Source: Papio anubis | Lineage: Eukaryota; Chordata; Mammalia; Primates; Cercopithecidae | Length of the DNA stretch: 64,000 nucleotides | Assembly: GCF_008728515.1 (NCBI RefSeq) | Contig: NC_044996.1 | Span: forward strand, 120,238,189 to 120,302,188 | Reading direction: 5' to 3' | In this document: piece after piece, positions 16,146 through 34,148 of the stretch | Numbering within the stretch: the stretch's first letter is position 1 | Layout of the letters: every line of letters begins with the position of its first letter | Translations under genes and position numbers: made by a program | The notes under the pieces: model-generated | Database searches by the model: none | The model's input: the letters and a program-made list of their open reading frames with translations, nothing else | What the model was told of the DNA's origin: nothing

Positions 16146-17131
16146 TTTTAGTTATCTATTGTTGCATAACAAATTATACCATGCTTAGCAGCTGAAAACA
16201 ACATTTATTATTTCCTAGTTTCTGTGATCAACCAGGATCAATTCAAGAGCAGCTTAGCTGGGTGGTATTGATTAAGTCTCTCATGAGATTGCAATCAAAA
16301 TGTTGGCCAGGGTTGTAGGTACCTCAAGGCCCAACTGAGGGAGAATCCACTTCAAAGATCACTCATATGGCTGTTGGCAGGCCATAGAAGTGGATACTTC
16401 CAAGCTCACTAATGTGGGCCTCTCCACAGGGCTGCCTCCCATGCTATGGACTGCATGTTTATGTTCCCTCAAAATTCATATACTGAAGCTCTAACCCCCA
16501 GTGTGGCTTTATTTGGAGATGGGGCCTCTAAGGAAGTAATTACAGTTAAATGACATCATATGGGTGGGAACCTGATCTGATAGGATTAATGTCCTTATAA
16601 AAAAAGACACCAAAGTGCTCCAGCACTCTCCTCTCCTTTCTCTCTCTCTCTCTCCCACCACCTCCACGTCTCCCAGTGTGCAACAAAAAAATGATCATGA
16701 GATCATGTGAACACACAGAGAGATGGCAGCCACCTACAAGCCAAGAAGAGTGCTCTCACTGGGAACCAAACTGGCCTGCACCTTGATCTGGCATTTCTAG
16801 CCTCCAGAACTATGAGAAAATATATTTCTGTTTAAGCCACTCAGTCTATGGTATTTTGTTTTGTCAGTCCAAGCAGATTAATACACCCTACAAAGAATGA
16901 TGAGTCCAAGAGAGATCACCCTGAGATGGAAGCCATAGTATTTCTATAATCTAATATCAGAAGTGGCATCCCATCACTTCTATGGGATAGAATATAATCC
17001 CATATTCTATTCATTATAAGCAAGTCAATAAGTCTAGCCCATACTTAAGATGAGGGAATTTTAAAAGGGCATGGATATGATGAAGCAGAGATAACTGAGG
17101 GACATCTTGGAGTCTACCTGCCATACTACAT
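16146..17131 (-). mobile_element. MaLR/MLT1-like LTR, reverse orientation, split
   Basis: Starts 'tagttatctattgttgcataacaaatta' in pieces and ends 'ggagtctacctgccatact', with 'catcccatcacttctatggg' and 'agcaagtcaataagtctagc' between. These are reversed blocks of an old MaLR-type LTR. A second LTR at 16442-16885 is inserted in it. Confidence 0.6.
16442..16885 (+). mobile_element. MLT1C-like LTR nested in the older LTR
   Basis: Begins 'tgctatggactgcatgttta', has 'tatttggagatggggcctct' and 'ttctagcctccagaactatg', and ends 'cagattaataca', the normal order for an MLT1-family LTR in sense orientation. A short (CT)n run lies near 16637-16656. Confidence 0.7.
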
Positions 17132-18144
17132 AAGAGCTGATTTATTGAATAAAAACACATCTATGGTTATACTATTACAATTATATATATTATGATACAA
17201 GCAGTACATGTTACATGTAAGAAGACAAAACTGGATTTCATACGATGGGTGCATTTTGAAAGCTGGCTCATAATTTGGGAGTCCACTGCTTTATAATCAT
17301 GTTCACACATGTGCTCTTAGTTTTTCTTTTCCCCTTTTCTGATCCTCTGAGTAGACACGTGCATATGGATACCACTTCCGGTGCCATAAATGTTGCCAGT
17401 GGAATGTGTGTAGTTCACCATTCCAAGCTTGTTGTCTGGGCTGTCTGCCACATCTGCCACCCAACAGTAAACCTCTTATTACAAAACCCATCTTTCTATC
17501 AGATGGCTACACCCTTGATTGATTAATTGAGCCCCTCTCAACACTGTCATAATGATAATAATAACAATAATACATTTCCAAGTGTGTTTGCTTTACCATG
17601 ATGAACTGTGAGTTTCATTATCATTTAACCACTACATAGACCTTGGAATATAATATCATTCATCTCACCTTTATTCCTACATCGGTAATAATACTTGAAA
17701 TAGAAACTTCCTCAAAGATAAACAGCGGTGGAATAAAAGTAAGTAAATGGTAGGATGAAAATATTCTAAGTCAGGTTACTCTGTCTTGTATAGTTCTTTT
17801 CAACAGATGACCTTCTTGACTATGGCCCCTGAATTTCCTTCTTTGTATGCACTGAAATGATACTAAATCTCTTAAGGGATATTTAATAATTCTATTGTAT
17901 CAAACAAATCTAAGTGTCGTGTGTGTCATATAGAAGGCATTTGACAGAATTCATCAAATTTTTAATCTTTAATTTGGCATTTAAACATAATGCCAACATA
18001 GTGGAATACTGAAATATCAAATTTTTAGTTAAAATGAAGGATTGCTGTTTGGAGTAATAAGATGGTGTATGTAAAAGTAGCTGCTACAGTAGCAGAGAGC
18101 TCAAAATCATTTTTCAAATAAATTCTAAATAAATTCAGTTGAAA

Positions 18145-18366
18145 TTAAATACCAGCCATAAAATATAAAGTGCAAACAAAAAGCAACTGAAGAGAAACTC
18201 GAAAAAAAAGGGTAAAGTTGACCCTGCATGGCTCCAGAAGTGGAAACAGGAAATAGGTTCTACTCATATGCAGTCCCTGGCCTCTCCATCGCATTAACAT
18301 ACAAATCATTAACGCTATGCAAATCAGTAACACAATCAAGATTCCCAGAGTAATTTCTATTCCCAT
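18145..18366 (-). CDS. Candidate small membrane-protein frame (unproven)
   Basis: A 73-codon frame with an ATG in a reasonable context (GCAGACATGG). Residues 1-25 (MGIEITLGILIVLLICIALM...) form a convincing hydrophobic segment followed by basic MRWRG, then a second hydrophobic stretch near residues 53-72. It lies in unique DNA, which separates it from the many Alu- and L1-derived frames here. I do not recognise the protein. No conservation, splicing or expression evidence is available, and AT-rich DNA easily produces hydrophobic frames by chance, so it may well be spurious. Confidence 0.2.
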   Translation of the reverse strand: MGIEITLGILIVLLICIALMICMLMRWRGQGLHMSRTYFLFPLLEPCRVNFTLFFRVSLQLLFVCTLYFMAGI

Positions 18367-18707
18367 GTCTGCAGAGAGATCTAGTCTAGTTAGTTGTACA
18401 GAGAGAGCTTCCGGAAAATGTGATTAATTAGGGAAACGCATGATAGTCACAAGAGAAAACTTGCAGTTAATCTAAGTTCGGTTAGTCAAGGTTACAAAGA
18501 GAATCATATAGGCTACTTAACCTTGTGTAGAGAGAATTCCATTCCACAGCCACCAATGTACCTCTGACAGCAGCCAACCAACTCATAAAACTAGGTCATT
18601 GGGTAAGGCAGGCATAATGACAGATTTGAATGCTTTTAGCATTCCTACTGAGCAGTCCCACTTGTGATTGAGTAAAATGGGAATGGGGCAGTCACATTAT
18701 CCTCCCC

Positions 18708-18765
18708 TATAAATACTGACACCAATAGCTCCCATCTCAAAACCATGGTGACTCAAATGGTAAGT
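18708..18765 (+). promoter_or_regulatory. TATA box with short candidate first exon
   Basis: TATAAATA at 18708-18715 is followed 30 bases later by AACCATGG (ATG at 18745-18747), four further codons, and then a consensus splice donor ATG|GTAAGT with the GT at 18760-18761. The spacing resembles a short tissue-specific first exon. No downstream coding exon was recognised, so this is a motif-level candidate only. Confidence 0.25.
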
Positions 18766-18944
18766 AATATTTAGGAAAGAAAATTCCTGTTTTAATTTGC
18801 TAACGCCATCCAAGATTTCTATGTGACAGTTAAATTTCACAATAATGGAAAACATTAAAATAATATTCCATTTTGAAAAAGTAGTTATAAAACGTAAATT
18901 AAAATAAAAACATTTTCACCAAAGAAATGTAAAGTTCTCTCTTT

Positions 18945-21512
<2,568 letters not shown>

Positions 21513-21682
21513 TGTGCTTTATTTTATGCTGAAACCCCTTCCCATCATTGCTTACTAACCACATAAAATGAACTGGAGATGTTTCCTACAACTTCTAGTC
21601 TCTAGAACATTTTTTATAAGTTAAGTATTATCTGTTACTCTAAATCTTGATAGACCTCATTTGTAAAAACATCCAGGCCTGG

Positions 21683-22216
<534 letters not shown>

Positions 22217-23487
22217 CTATTGAGGAAAATTTTATGAGGAAATTTTTGGCTAATGATTAAATTTCCTTGATGAGCATGGGTTTATTCATGTTTGGTATTT
22301 CAATTTTGATTTATATTTTTAAATAAAATTATTCATGTTGTCTAAGTTTTGAAGTGTAATATCCCAATGTATGTATCTTTAATATATAAAGAGCTTCTAA
22401 AAGTAGAAAAGAAAAAATCCTACAACCCTAAATAATCTACATGATAAACCTAAACAGGGAGACTGCCTGCTAAAATAAAAGATTTTAATAGGAGTCTCCT
22501 AACATAAACCAAAATATCCAAGATATGATTTCAAATCACTCATTACACAAAGAACTAGGAAAATCACAATTTGAGTGAAAGAAGACAATCAACAGATGCC
22601 AACATCAAGATGAATCAGATGTTGGAGTTTATCTGACAAGAATTTTAAAGCAGACTTAATAACAGCTCTTTCAACAAACTGTTACAAATTCTCTTGAAAC
22701 AAGTAAAAAAGTAGAAAATCTCAGCAAAGAAACAGGAGTTACAAAACAGAACCAAATGGAAATTATAGAACCAAAAAATACAATCATCAAAATGTAAAAC
22801 TTAATAAATGGACTCAATAGCAGAATGGAGAAGACAAAAAAGAATCAGTTCACAATGAAAGTCACTGAATACAACAGAGAGAACATAGACTAAAAGATTT
22901 AACAGAACCTCAGGGACTTGTGGGATTATAACAGAAGACCCAATATTGCTATCACTGAAGTTCAAAAAGAGAAAAGTTCAAAAGAAGAACATCAGGTTGA
23001 AAAACTATTCTAAGAAATTATGGCTGAAAACTTCCCAAATTTGGAGAAATACATAAACCTACAGATTCAAGACTAAGCAAACCTCAAATAAAATAAATCC
23101 AAATAAATCTATGCTAAGACACATCATAATTAAACTTCTAAATACTAAAGAAAATAAATGATCTTGAAATCAGCCAAAGAGAAACACCTATAGGGGAAAA
23201 TCAATTCCCATGGCAGCAGATTTCTCATCTGAATCCAGGGAGGCCAAAAAGAAGTGGCATAACATTTTTCAAATGCTAGAAGACAAGAAATGTAAATAGT
23301 GCATTAAATATCTGGTGAAACCATCCTTCAGGAGTGAAGGGGAAATCAAAACATTCTTAGATGAAGGAAGCTGAATTTGTCACTAACAGACCTACCCTTG
23401 AAGAATGGCTAAAGGAGCTTCTCCAAAGAGAAAGAAAATGATAAAAGAGGGAATCTTAGAGCACTCAAAAGGAAGAAAGAACCACGG

Positions 23488-24487
23488 TGTATTAGTCCAT
23501 TCTCATGCTGCTATAAAGAACTGCTCAAGACTGGGTAATTTATAAAGGAAAGAAGTTTAATTGACTCACAGTTCAGCATGGCTGGGGAGGCCTCAAGAAA
23601 CTTACAATCATGGTAGAAGGCAAAGAGGAAGCAAGGCACCTTCTTCACAAGGTGGCAGAAAGGAGAAGTGCCAAGTGAAGGGGGAAGAGTCCCTTATAAA
23701 ACCATCAAATCTCATGAGAACTCACTCACACAGTCCCCCAAAATCTTAACTCATTCCAGCATTAACCCAAAAGTCCAAGTCCAAAGTCTCATCTGAGACA
23801 AGGCAAGTCCCTTTTGCCTATGAGCCTGTAAAATCAAAAGCAAGTCAGTTACTTCCTAGATATAATGTGGGTACAGGCATTGGGTAAATACACCCATTTT
23901 AAATGGGAGAAACTGGCTAAAACAAAGGGGCTACAGGCCCCATACAAGTCTGAAATCCAGCAGGGCAGTCAAACCTTAAAGCTCCAAAGTGATAATCTTT
24001 GACTCCATGTCTCACACCCAGGTCACACTGATGCAAGAAGTAGGCTCCCATGGCCTCAGGGAGCTCCACCCCTGTGGCTTTGCAGGGTACAGCCCCACTC
24101 CTGGTACCAATTTACTGTATTAGTCTGTTTTCATATTGCTATAAAGAACTGCCTGAGAGTAGGTAATTTATAAAAGAAAGAGGTTTAATTGACTCACAGT
24201 TCAGCATGGCTGGGGAGGCCTCAGGAAACTTACAATCATGGTGGAAGGCAAAGGGAAGCAAGGCACCTTCTTCACAAGGTGACAGGAAGGAGAAGTGCAG
24301 AGTGAAGGTGGAAGAGCCCCTTATAAAACCATCAGATCTCATGAGAACTCACTGACTGTCAGGAGAACAGCATGGGGGAAACCACCCTCATGATTCAATT
24401 ACCTCCACCTGGTCCTGCCCTTGACACATAAGGATTATTACAATTCAAGGTGAAATTTGGGTGGGGACACAAAGCCAAACCATATCA
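23488..24487 (-). mobile_element. MST-type MaLR provirus, reverse orientation, mostly deleted
   Basis: Left LTR piece 23488-23733 begins 'tgtattagtccattctcatg'. Internal MaLR sequence at about 23735-24105 is recognisable from 'ctcatctgagacaaggcaag' and 'gtggctttgcagggtacagc'. The second LTR at about 24117-24487 ends 'gccaaaccatatca'. Flanking 5-bp sequences are CACGG (23483-23487) and CATGG (24488-24492), a target-site duplication with one CpG-type change. Part of the left LTR and most of the interior are missing. Confidence 0.85.
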
Positions 24488-24514
24488 CATGGAAACAGCA
24501 AAAATATGGGAAGA

Positions 24515-24816
<302 letters not shown>

Positions 24817-25189
24817 TTAAATAGGATATCCTTCTCATGAGTTTTATAAATAATATTTGATGATTGAAACAAAAATTACAATAGCATTTAATACTCAAGA
24901 GAATGACAATTAAAAGTGGGAAAAGTAAAGGGATCTAAATGGAACAAAGCTTTCCACACATTCACTTGTTGATACAAGTAGAATGTGATGTCACATCTGT
25001 ATATCTAGAGCCACCACTAAGAAAACTGTACAAAAAGATACACACAAAAAACTCTATAAATAAAACAAGATGCAATCCTTGAAAATGTTCAAATAACCCA
25101 CAGGAAGGCAAGAAAAAAGAAACAGAGGAATGAGAAACAGAAAAAACCAACAGCAACAAAATGTAAGACTTAAATCCTAGCATATAAAT

Positions 25190-25268
25190 AATTATTTATA
25201 TTTAACTATATTTTATTATATAGTTTATATAAATAAATATAAAATTATTTATATTTTAACTATAAATT
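25190..25268. repeat. AT-rich low-complexity tract with self-complementary blocks
   Basis: Nearly pure A/T made of ATTTATATTT, TTATATAG and AAATATAAAAT type blocks that can pair with each other. It lies exactly where the L1M start of ORF2 is interrupted. Confidence 0.7.
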
Positions 25269-25271
25269 TAC

Positions 25272-25478
25272 ACACTTTTTCTTTTTTTCCAAGATGGAAA
25301 AAAAGATGGGTGGGAGGAGGGAGAAGAGCAGAAAAAATTATTATTGGGTACTGGGCTTAATACCTGGGTGATGAAATAATCTGTACAACAAACCCCCATA
25401 ACACGAGTTTACCTGTATAACAAACCTTCACATGTACCCCTGAACCTAAAATAAAAGTTGTTTTAAAAAAAAATAGGG
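25272..25478 (+). mobile_element. 5'-truncated L1P 3' end
   Basis: Reads 'gggcttaatacctgggtgat', 'tctgtacaacaaaccccca' and 'cacatgtacccctgaaccta', then an A-rich tail, the last ~200 bp of a primate L1 nested within the L1M. Confidence 0.82.
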
Positions 25479-25611
25479 CTGAAAGGTTGAATAGATAAAT
25501 CCACAATTATGGTTGAAGAATTCAATACCCCCTCTTATCAGCAATTGATAGAACTTCTAGATAGAAAATCATCAAAGATATAGAAGATTTGAACAACACA
25601 ATCAACATATA

Positions 25612-25844
25612 CAGGTTGAATGTCCCTTATCCAAAAAGCTTGGGACCAGAAGTATTATAAATTTCAGTTTTTCCTCAGATTCTAGATATTTGCATTATAC
25701 TCACCAGTTGAGCATACCAAATCCAAAAATCTGAAATCTGAAATATTCCAATGAGCATTTCCTTTGAGCATGTTGGTGCTCAAAAAGCTCCAGATTTTGG
25801 AGCATTTCAGATGTCAGATTTTTGGATTTAGGATGCTCAGTTGG
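25612..25844. mobile_element. Tigger-like nonautonomous DNA transposon
   Basis: Starts CAGGTTGAATGTCCCTTATCC (shown in part) and ends 'atgctcagttgg', imperfect terminal inverted repeats. It is flanked on both sides by the dinucleotide TA (25610-25611, 25845-25846), as expected for a TcMar-type insertion. The L1M ORF2 text resumes directly after it ('gaacattccacc'). The exact family is not assigned. Confidence 0.7.
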
Positions 25845-26989
25845 TATAGAACATTCCACCCAGCAACAGCAGAATACACATTTTTTTCAAGTTCTCATGG
25901 AACATTCACCAAGATAGACTGTATTTTGAGCCTTAAAACAAACCTCAACAAATTTCAAAGAACACACAGAGTGTACTCTCTGACAATAATGGAATCAAAC
26001 TAGAAATCAATAACAAAGACAGGAAAATCTCTGAACACATGGAAATTAACAAACACACTTCTAAATAATCCATAAATCAAAGAGGAAGTCAAAAAGGAAA
26101 TAAATTATACAAAGAACTGAATAAAAATGAAAATAAAATATAACAAAATAGGTAACATACAGCTAAAGAATTTCTGAAAGGATAATTTCTAGTACCAAGT
26201 GCTTACATTAGAAAAGAGAAGAGGTCTCAAATTAATAATCTTAAGTTTTTATCTCAAGAAACTAAAAAAGTACAACAAAATGAACCCAAAGCAAGCAAAG
26301 GATCAGATAAGATAAAAAGAGAAATCAACAAATTTAAAAAAAGAAAGAAAGAAAGAAAAAAAATCAGTGAAACAAAAAGCTAGTTCTTCGAAAAATTCAG
26401 TAAAACTGCTAAACCTTTAGCAAGACTGACAAAAATAAAAATGGAGAAGATACACTTTACGAATGTTGAAAATGAAACGGGATATCACTAAAGATTCTGG
26501 AGCCATTAAACAGATAATAAGAGAATAATATGGACAACTTTATGCTCATGAATTCAAAAATTTAGAAAAGATGGACCATTTCCTAAAAAAACAAAAACTA
26601 CCAAAACTCAACTAAGATTAAATAGATAATCTAAATAGTCTCACGACCATCAAAAAAATTGAATTCATAATTTAAAAGCTCCCAAAAAAAGAAATTTCCA
26701 TACCCAGATGGTTTCACTGGAGAATTCTACCAAACTTTTAAAGAATTAAACCCAGTTCTACACAATCTTGTGCAAAAACTAAAAAATGAGGAATTACTTT
26801 CCAACTCATTTCATGAGACGAGTATTACCCTGATTCCAAAAGTAGACAAAGAAAATACAAAAAAAAGAAAACTACAGATCAATATCTCTCATGAATTTAA
26901 ACACAAAAATTGTCCTGGGTTGGACTGGAACAGGAAAAGGCTATTTATGGAAAAACCAGTGAAATCCAAACAAAGTCTGAGGTTTAGTT

Positions 26990-27740
26990 AATAGTTGAAA
27001 AAACTCTATTATACTACAAAAATGTCTATTATGGGTTATTTTGACTATCTTTTTGTTTCAATTACATTTTGATAAGCTAATATGTAATCATTTGATTATC
27101 AGTTCTTAGTATTTGTCAAGACTTGCTTGGTGGGCTAGCATGCAGTAATTTTTTTGTGTTCATGTTTCCCCAAATGTACAGAATTATATATATATAAAAA
27201 TGTTATATATGAAATTATATATTATATATTTAATATATAATGTTATATATAAAATATGTATTTCTGATATATATATCCATTAGATCTAGCTTGTAATTGT
27301 GTTGTTTAAATTGATTATGACCTGTTTACTTTTGTGTCTGCTTATTTGTTAGTGTTCAGAAGACATAATGTTCTCTTCTAATTCTGAAGTTTGTTAATAT
27401 TTCTTGAAATTCTAATGACTTGTTCTTTATATATTTTGACAGTCTATTATTAGATATATACAGGATCTGGATTAGTGTATATTCCTGATTAAATGTTGCC
27501 TCTATCATGTGTAGTGATTTCTTTGGAATTTTTTTTCCTTTATGGTATCTTCTTTCTGATATTTATATTGCCGTACCACCCTTCTTCTGATTATTTGTCT
27601 GGTATAACTTACTTTATCCCTTTATTCAAAACCTTTTCGTGTCCTTATACTTTTGTTTTATCTCTTGCAAAGAATATTTAGCTGGATTTGGTATTTTATA
27701 ATCCAATCTTTTGAACAGATTAGCTTAGTGCACTAAACTA
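26990..27740 (-). mobile_element. Old LINE sequence, reverse orientation (tentative)
   Basis: T-rich text with 'tgtgtctgcttatttgttag' and 'tatctcttgcaaagaata' resembles reversed L1M coding sequence. A dense (TA)n/ATAT region lies at 27187-27275. Identification is weak. Confidence 0.35.
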
Positions 27741-28773
<1,033 letters not shown>

Positions 28774-28910
28774 AAAAGGTAAACCCTCTATCTATATTGG
28801 TATATTCCAACAGTTATGCCTCCTTCCCTTGAATTTTAAATCTCCACCTCTTTTCTGCCTCCTTCTGTTCAGGTTATAAGCATGTTCAAATTTCTTCCCA
28901 TATTATAAAT

Positions 28911-29390
28911 CAGTGGTTCTCAAAGGGTAGTCCAGGAACCCCTGCAAGGGTGAGGGTCCCTGAGGCCCTTTCTAGGGATCCGCAAGGTCTTCCTTTTACC
29001 AACCACACATGTAAGTGAGGTAAGATATTTCTTATTTACTTCAACAAATAAAACATATTGCGACACATCAAATGTAGGAGATACAAGAATACAGCTGGTC
29101 TTTTACTAAGTCAGACATTAAAGAAATTTGCAAAAATGCAAAACAATGTCGCTCTTCTCACTAATCTTTTTGTTTAGAAAAATAGTTATTTTTCATTAAA
29201 GTATGCTATGATAAGAAGTAATGGAGTTATGATTGCTATTTAATCAAATATTTTTTAAATTTTTATATTACTATATAATATAATAAATATTGATAAATAT
29301 AATCCCCACAAACAAAAGCTTTTTGGGGTCCTCAATAACGTTTTATGAGTAGAAAAAGGGTCCAGAGAGGTAAAGGATTGAGAACTGCCG
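28911..29390 (-). mobile_element. hAT-Charlie-type DNA transposon
   Basis: Begins CAGTGGTTCTCAAAGG and ends 'ggattgagaactgccg', matching hAT terminal inverted repeats. It is flanked by ttataaat (28903-28910) and ctatcaat (29391-29398), an 8-bp duplication with two changes. Inner text ('aaagctttttggggtcctca') is the reverse of that at 58180-58210, so it is the same or a related family as the element at 57819-58636. Confidence 0.78.
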
Positions 29391-29425
29391 CTATCAATAA
29401 ATTCTTTTCTCAATCCTTCCACTAA

Positions 29426-30035
<610 letters not shown>

Positions 30036-30045
30036 TATTTTTCTG

Positions 30046-30207
30046 GCCAGATGCAGTGGCTCATACCTGTAATTCTAGCACTTTGGGAGGCTGAGATGGG
30101 AGGATCATTTGAGGCCAGGAGTTTGGGACCAGCCTGGTCAACAAAGCAAGGCCCCATCTCTATTTAAAAATAATGATTAAAAAATATATATATAAAATTT
30201 TTTTTAA
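30046..30207 (+). mobile_element. Free left Alu monomer (FLAM)
   Basis: Only an Alu left arm followed by an A/T-rich tail. It is bounded by a perfect 20-bp duplication, agaaaatacatatttttctg, at 30026-30045 and 30208-30227. The intact duplication proves it inserted as a monomer and is not a truncated dimer. Confidence 0.92.
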
Positions 30208-30653
30208 AGAAAATACATATTTTTCTGAGTGTATGTTTTACATATTGTTTTGAAACTTGCTTTTTTGCTGACTTGGTCACTGATGGCCTCCTAAGTACTA
30301 AATCCTATAAATTCTTATCAATCTTTAGTCTCCTTGGTCTCCCTGAATCACTTGGCATTGCCAACCATTCCATCCTTTTAGCTTCTCTTCTCCTCCATTC
30401 CACACAGCATCCTCTCTTCGTTCCTCTCTGATCTTTCTGTCCACTCCTTCCCAGTCTCCTTCACTCTTCCTACACGACCCCATTGTTTCTAAAGCTTTAA
30501 CTGCCCTCTATATGTAGATGAATCCTGGATCTCTATTTCTAACCCCAATTTTCTGCTGAACTCAAAACCCAAATTTCTAACATCCCACTGGCCAACTCCA
30601 CCTCTACATTTCACAGACTCTTCAAAACCAACATATCAAAACTAACATTTTCT

Positions 30654-30937
30654 GGCCAGGCACAGTGGCTGACACCTGTAATCCCAGCACTCTGAGAGGC
30701 CAGGGTGGGTGGATCACTTGAGGTCAGGAGTTCAAGACCAGTCTAGCCAACATGGCAAAACCCCATCTCTACTAAAAATACAAAATTAGCCAGGCATGGT
30801 GGTGCACAGCTGTAGTCCCAGCTACTCAGGAGGCTGAGGCAGGAGAATTACTTGAACTCAGGAGGAACAGGTTGCAGTGAGCTGAGATCGTGCCATTGCA
30901 CTCCAGCCTGGGCAACAGAGTGAGACTCCATCTAAAA
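30654..30937 (+). mobile_element. AluS SINE
   Basis: Full dimer. The flanks repeat 'aaaactaacatttt', giving a clear target-site duplication. Confidence 0.93.
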
Positions 30938-31715
30938 AAAAATAAAACTAACATTTTCATATCCCTCTCCCAATCTCCTTCTTATTCTGGAATAACTCAT
31001 TTCAATTCATAGTCCCATTTGCTTAAAACAGAAACATGAACTTCAAGGTCCACTCCACATTTTCTGTCAACCACACTAAACAATTCATTTTCAAATATAG
31101 TATCTCCAATGGTCTCTAGAGTCTGTCACCTCCTCACTCACACCACCGCTACTGCTGTCATCAGTACTCAGCTTGTACCCATCTCCCTTCCTCTAGTCTG
31201 TCCTTCAAAGCCAACAAGAATGTGGAGTTAACTTTCTGAAATACAAATCTGATCATACTACTCCATCTTTCTATGGCTCCTCATTGCGTGAGGGCCCTCA
31301 CTGTCTGGTTTCAACTCCCTCAAGTCCCACACACATACACATTCTGTATTCCAACCACTAAAGCTACTTATCATTCCCTAAACATTCCATGCCATTTGAC
31401 ATACTTTGCATTTCTGCCTGCTATTCTCTCTGCCCTTCCTCCATTCCCCACCCAACAAATTCCTCATCTTTAAAGACACCACTCAAATACCTTCACCTTT
31501 TGAAGCCTTCCATGAATCCTCCAAAGAGCTGTTGGTTGCTCCCTCATCTCTCCTCATAAGACTTAGCATCTCTGTAATAGCTTTTATTATACCATATTGG
31601 AATGGTCCATCTGCATATCTATGGTCATGTCAAGGGCTGAGATCTTGTATTAATCATCCTTATACCTCTACCCTCACCTATTGGACAGCTGTTGGATGGA
31701 TGACAAAATATATAC

Positions 31716-32033
31716 TAAACAAAATTTACTTTGTAGTCTTCCTACTTGATATAACATCCTATGAAGAAGCTACCAAACAAGTAAATATACTGCCAAGCAT
31801 TGGTACTCACTTGTGTTCACAGAAGTAACATCTGTGGTGCAGAGAGAGTTAATCCTCTGGCAATTAGCACAGTTAGACACAACATAAGCAACCCCAAAAA
31901 GTAGTAAAGGAATGTTATTCCAGACAACACGCTAAATAAATTCTTACTGAATATTATCTAAAACTTACTCTCCATCTTAGACTTTGGACCCAGACCTTTC
32001 CATCAATGAAATACAATGGAAATTGAGTAATTT
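31716..32033. other. Unique non-coding DNA
   Basis: No recognised repeat or gene. Confidence 0.4.
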
Positions 32034-32615
32034 TTTATAGTTAAATTTTTATTTTAGATACAGGGGATACATGTGCAGGTGTTACATGGGTATATTGCAT
32101 GACCCTGAGGTTTGCGGTAAAAATGATCCTGTCACCCAGGTAATCAGCATATACCCAACAGGTAGTTTTTCAGACCTTTCCCCCCTCCCTTTGTCCCTCC
32201 TCTAGTAGTCTCCAGTGTTTTGTTGTTGTTGTTGCCATCTTTATGTCCGTGTGTACCCAATGCTTATCTCCCACTTATAAGTGGGGACATGAGGTATTTG
32301 GTTTTCTGTTTCTATATTAATTCTCTTAGGATTATGGCCTCCAGCTATAACTATGTTGCTGTAAGGGACATGGTTTTATTCTTTTCGTGGCTGTGTAGTA
32401 CTCCATAGTGTATATGTACCACGTTTTCTTTTCTGATCCACCATTGATGGGCACGTGGGTTGATTTTATGTCTTTGCTACTGTGAATAGTGCTGTGGTGA
32501 ACATATGACAGCATGTGTCTTTTTGGTAGAACAGTTTATAGTCCTTTGGGTAGATACCCAGTAATGGGATTGCTGGGTTGAATGATAGTTCTGTCTGAAG
32601 TCCTTTGAGAAACCA
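32034..32615 (-). mobile_element. 5'-truncated primate L1 3' end, reverse orientation
   Basis: Reversed L1 3' UTR and ORF2 C-terminal text ('catgtgcaggtgttacatgg', 'ctcccacttataagtgggga'). It is bounded by a perfect 14-bp duplication, aaattgagtaattt, at 32020-32033 and 32616-32629. Confidence 0.93.
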
Positions 32616-32689
32616 AAATTGAGTAATTTAGACAGAAAAACAGTAGCACTATCCAAAGGAAAAAAAATCTGGCTTTTATTTGCTTTGTG

Positions 32690-32760
32690 ATTGCAGTTAC
32701 TGAATTTCTCTGTACCTCAGTTTCCTCATCTGTGAGATCAAGACAAACCTGACTTAGATT
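32690..32760 (+). mobile_element. MIR SINE fragment
   Basis: 'ctgtacctcagtttcctcat' is the most conserved MIR block. Only about 70 bp can be assigned. Confidence 0.65.
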
Positions 32761-33755
32761 TTTTTTAATTTAGAGAATATATGTAACAGAATGTAGTCCT
32801 CATCAACATAGAAATTCTTCAGCGTTTAATAAAATTAGTCATTTGAAAATGTCTATCTTGGGTATTTATGCAATTGGTCTGCTTTAATAAAGGTCATTTA
32901 TTTATGACTCTTTTATCAAAGAGTAAATTCAATATGGAATCAAATATAAGGGAATAAAAAGAGTTAATGATTAAAATATAGTCTTAACACCAAGACTGGA
33001 GTGTCAGCTAGGCCTAATCCTTTGCTAAGTAATAAAACTCATCTTTTCCTCACACACACAAAAATACTTCATAGTATATCCCACTCTTAAACCAAGAACA
33101 CATTACCCAAGGACTAAAAACATTCAAATGTCCATTTAGGTCACTTAAGGAAGGTTGCAGAAACCTGTTCATTTAATGAATGCTGTTCACAGCTGCGCCC
33201 TGAGAAATGACCCCCAAACCTTCGGGTTATTTCAGTATTTCTGAACTCATCTGAAGTCTATTTCAGGTTTACATCCTGACCAGAAAATTACACACAGCCC
33301 ATCCATGGATCTCAACTGGCTGTGCGGCAGCTTTCTAAGTCAATTTAGCTAATTTCTTTCACTACCCTTGGCGGTCTATGGATAATTAAGAGGTTAACAT
33401 AACAAAAGTGGAGAGTGTACACTCATGGTGGGAACCTGTACAAAGGGTGACCTTTGTACCTTCCACCTGTCGCTGCCCATTCTGGCCACACACCAGTTTT
33501 CTTTGTGAGTTACAAAAAAGTGTTTCAGGGCCTCAGCAAAGGTGGCCAACTGTACTGAAATCCTAAAATTTCCCAATAGGAAGGGATTAGAAGACTGCAG
33601 TGAAAATGGCTAATAAATATGAATTACCACAAATCGTGCCAGCATATAAATTAAAGTAACTAAGAAACAATTCAAAAATGGGATTTCAGAACAATGACTG
33701 TATTATATTTTTCTATTGAAACTTTCCTGTTTTTTTCACAACAGGAATAGGATTT
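32761..33755. other. Unique non-coding DNA
   Basis: No recognised repeat or gene. A 60-codon minus-strand frame at 33394-33576 shows no domain. Confidence 0.45.
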
Positions 33756-33756
33756 A

Positions 33757-33787
<31 letters not shown>
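33756..33787. repeat. (CA)n microsatellite
   Basis: About 15 CA units with one CATA interruption near the start, likely length-polymorphic. Confidence 0.97.
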
Positions 33788-33799
33788 CCCACTCTTTTA

Positions 33800-34148
<349 letters not shown>

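Larger units (their letters stand above)
17132..18944. other. Unique DNA with candidate divergent start sites
   Basis: No transposon is recognised. The interval contains a minus-strand 73-codon frame (18145-18366) and a plus-strand TATA/ATG/GTAAGT arrangement (18708-18765), each listed separately. Confidence 0.45.

Noticed and set aside
25190..25268. Possible origin-like or regulatory AT hairpin
   Set aside because: Low-complexity AT DNA forms such pairings by chance, and no further motif supports a function.
31406..31828. 140-codon plus-strand frame
   Set aside because: Residual L2 3' sequence running into unique DNA. No domain and no gene context.
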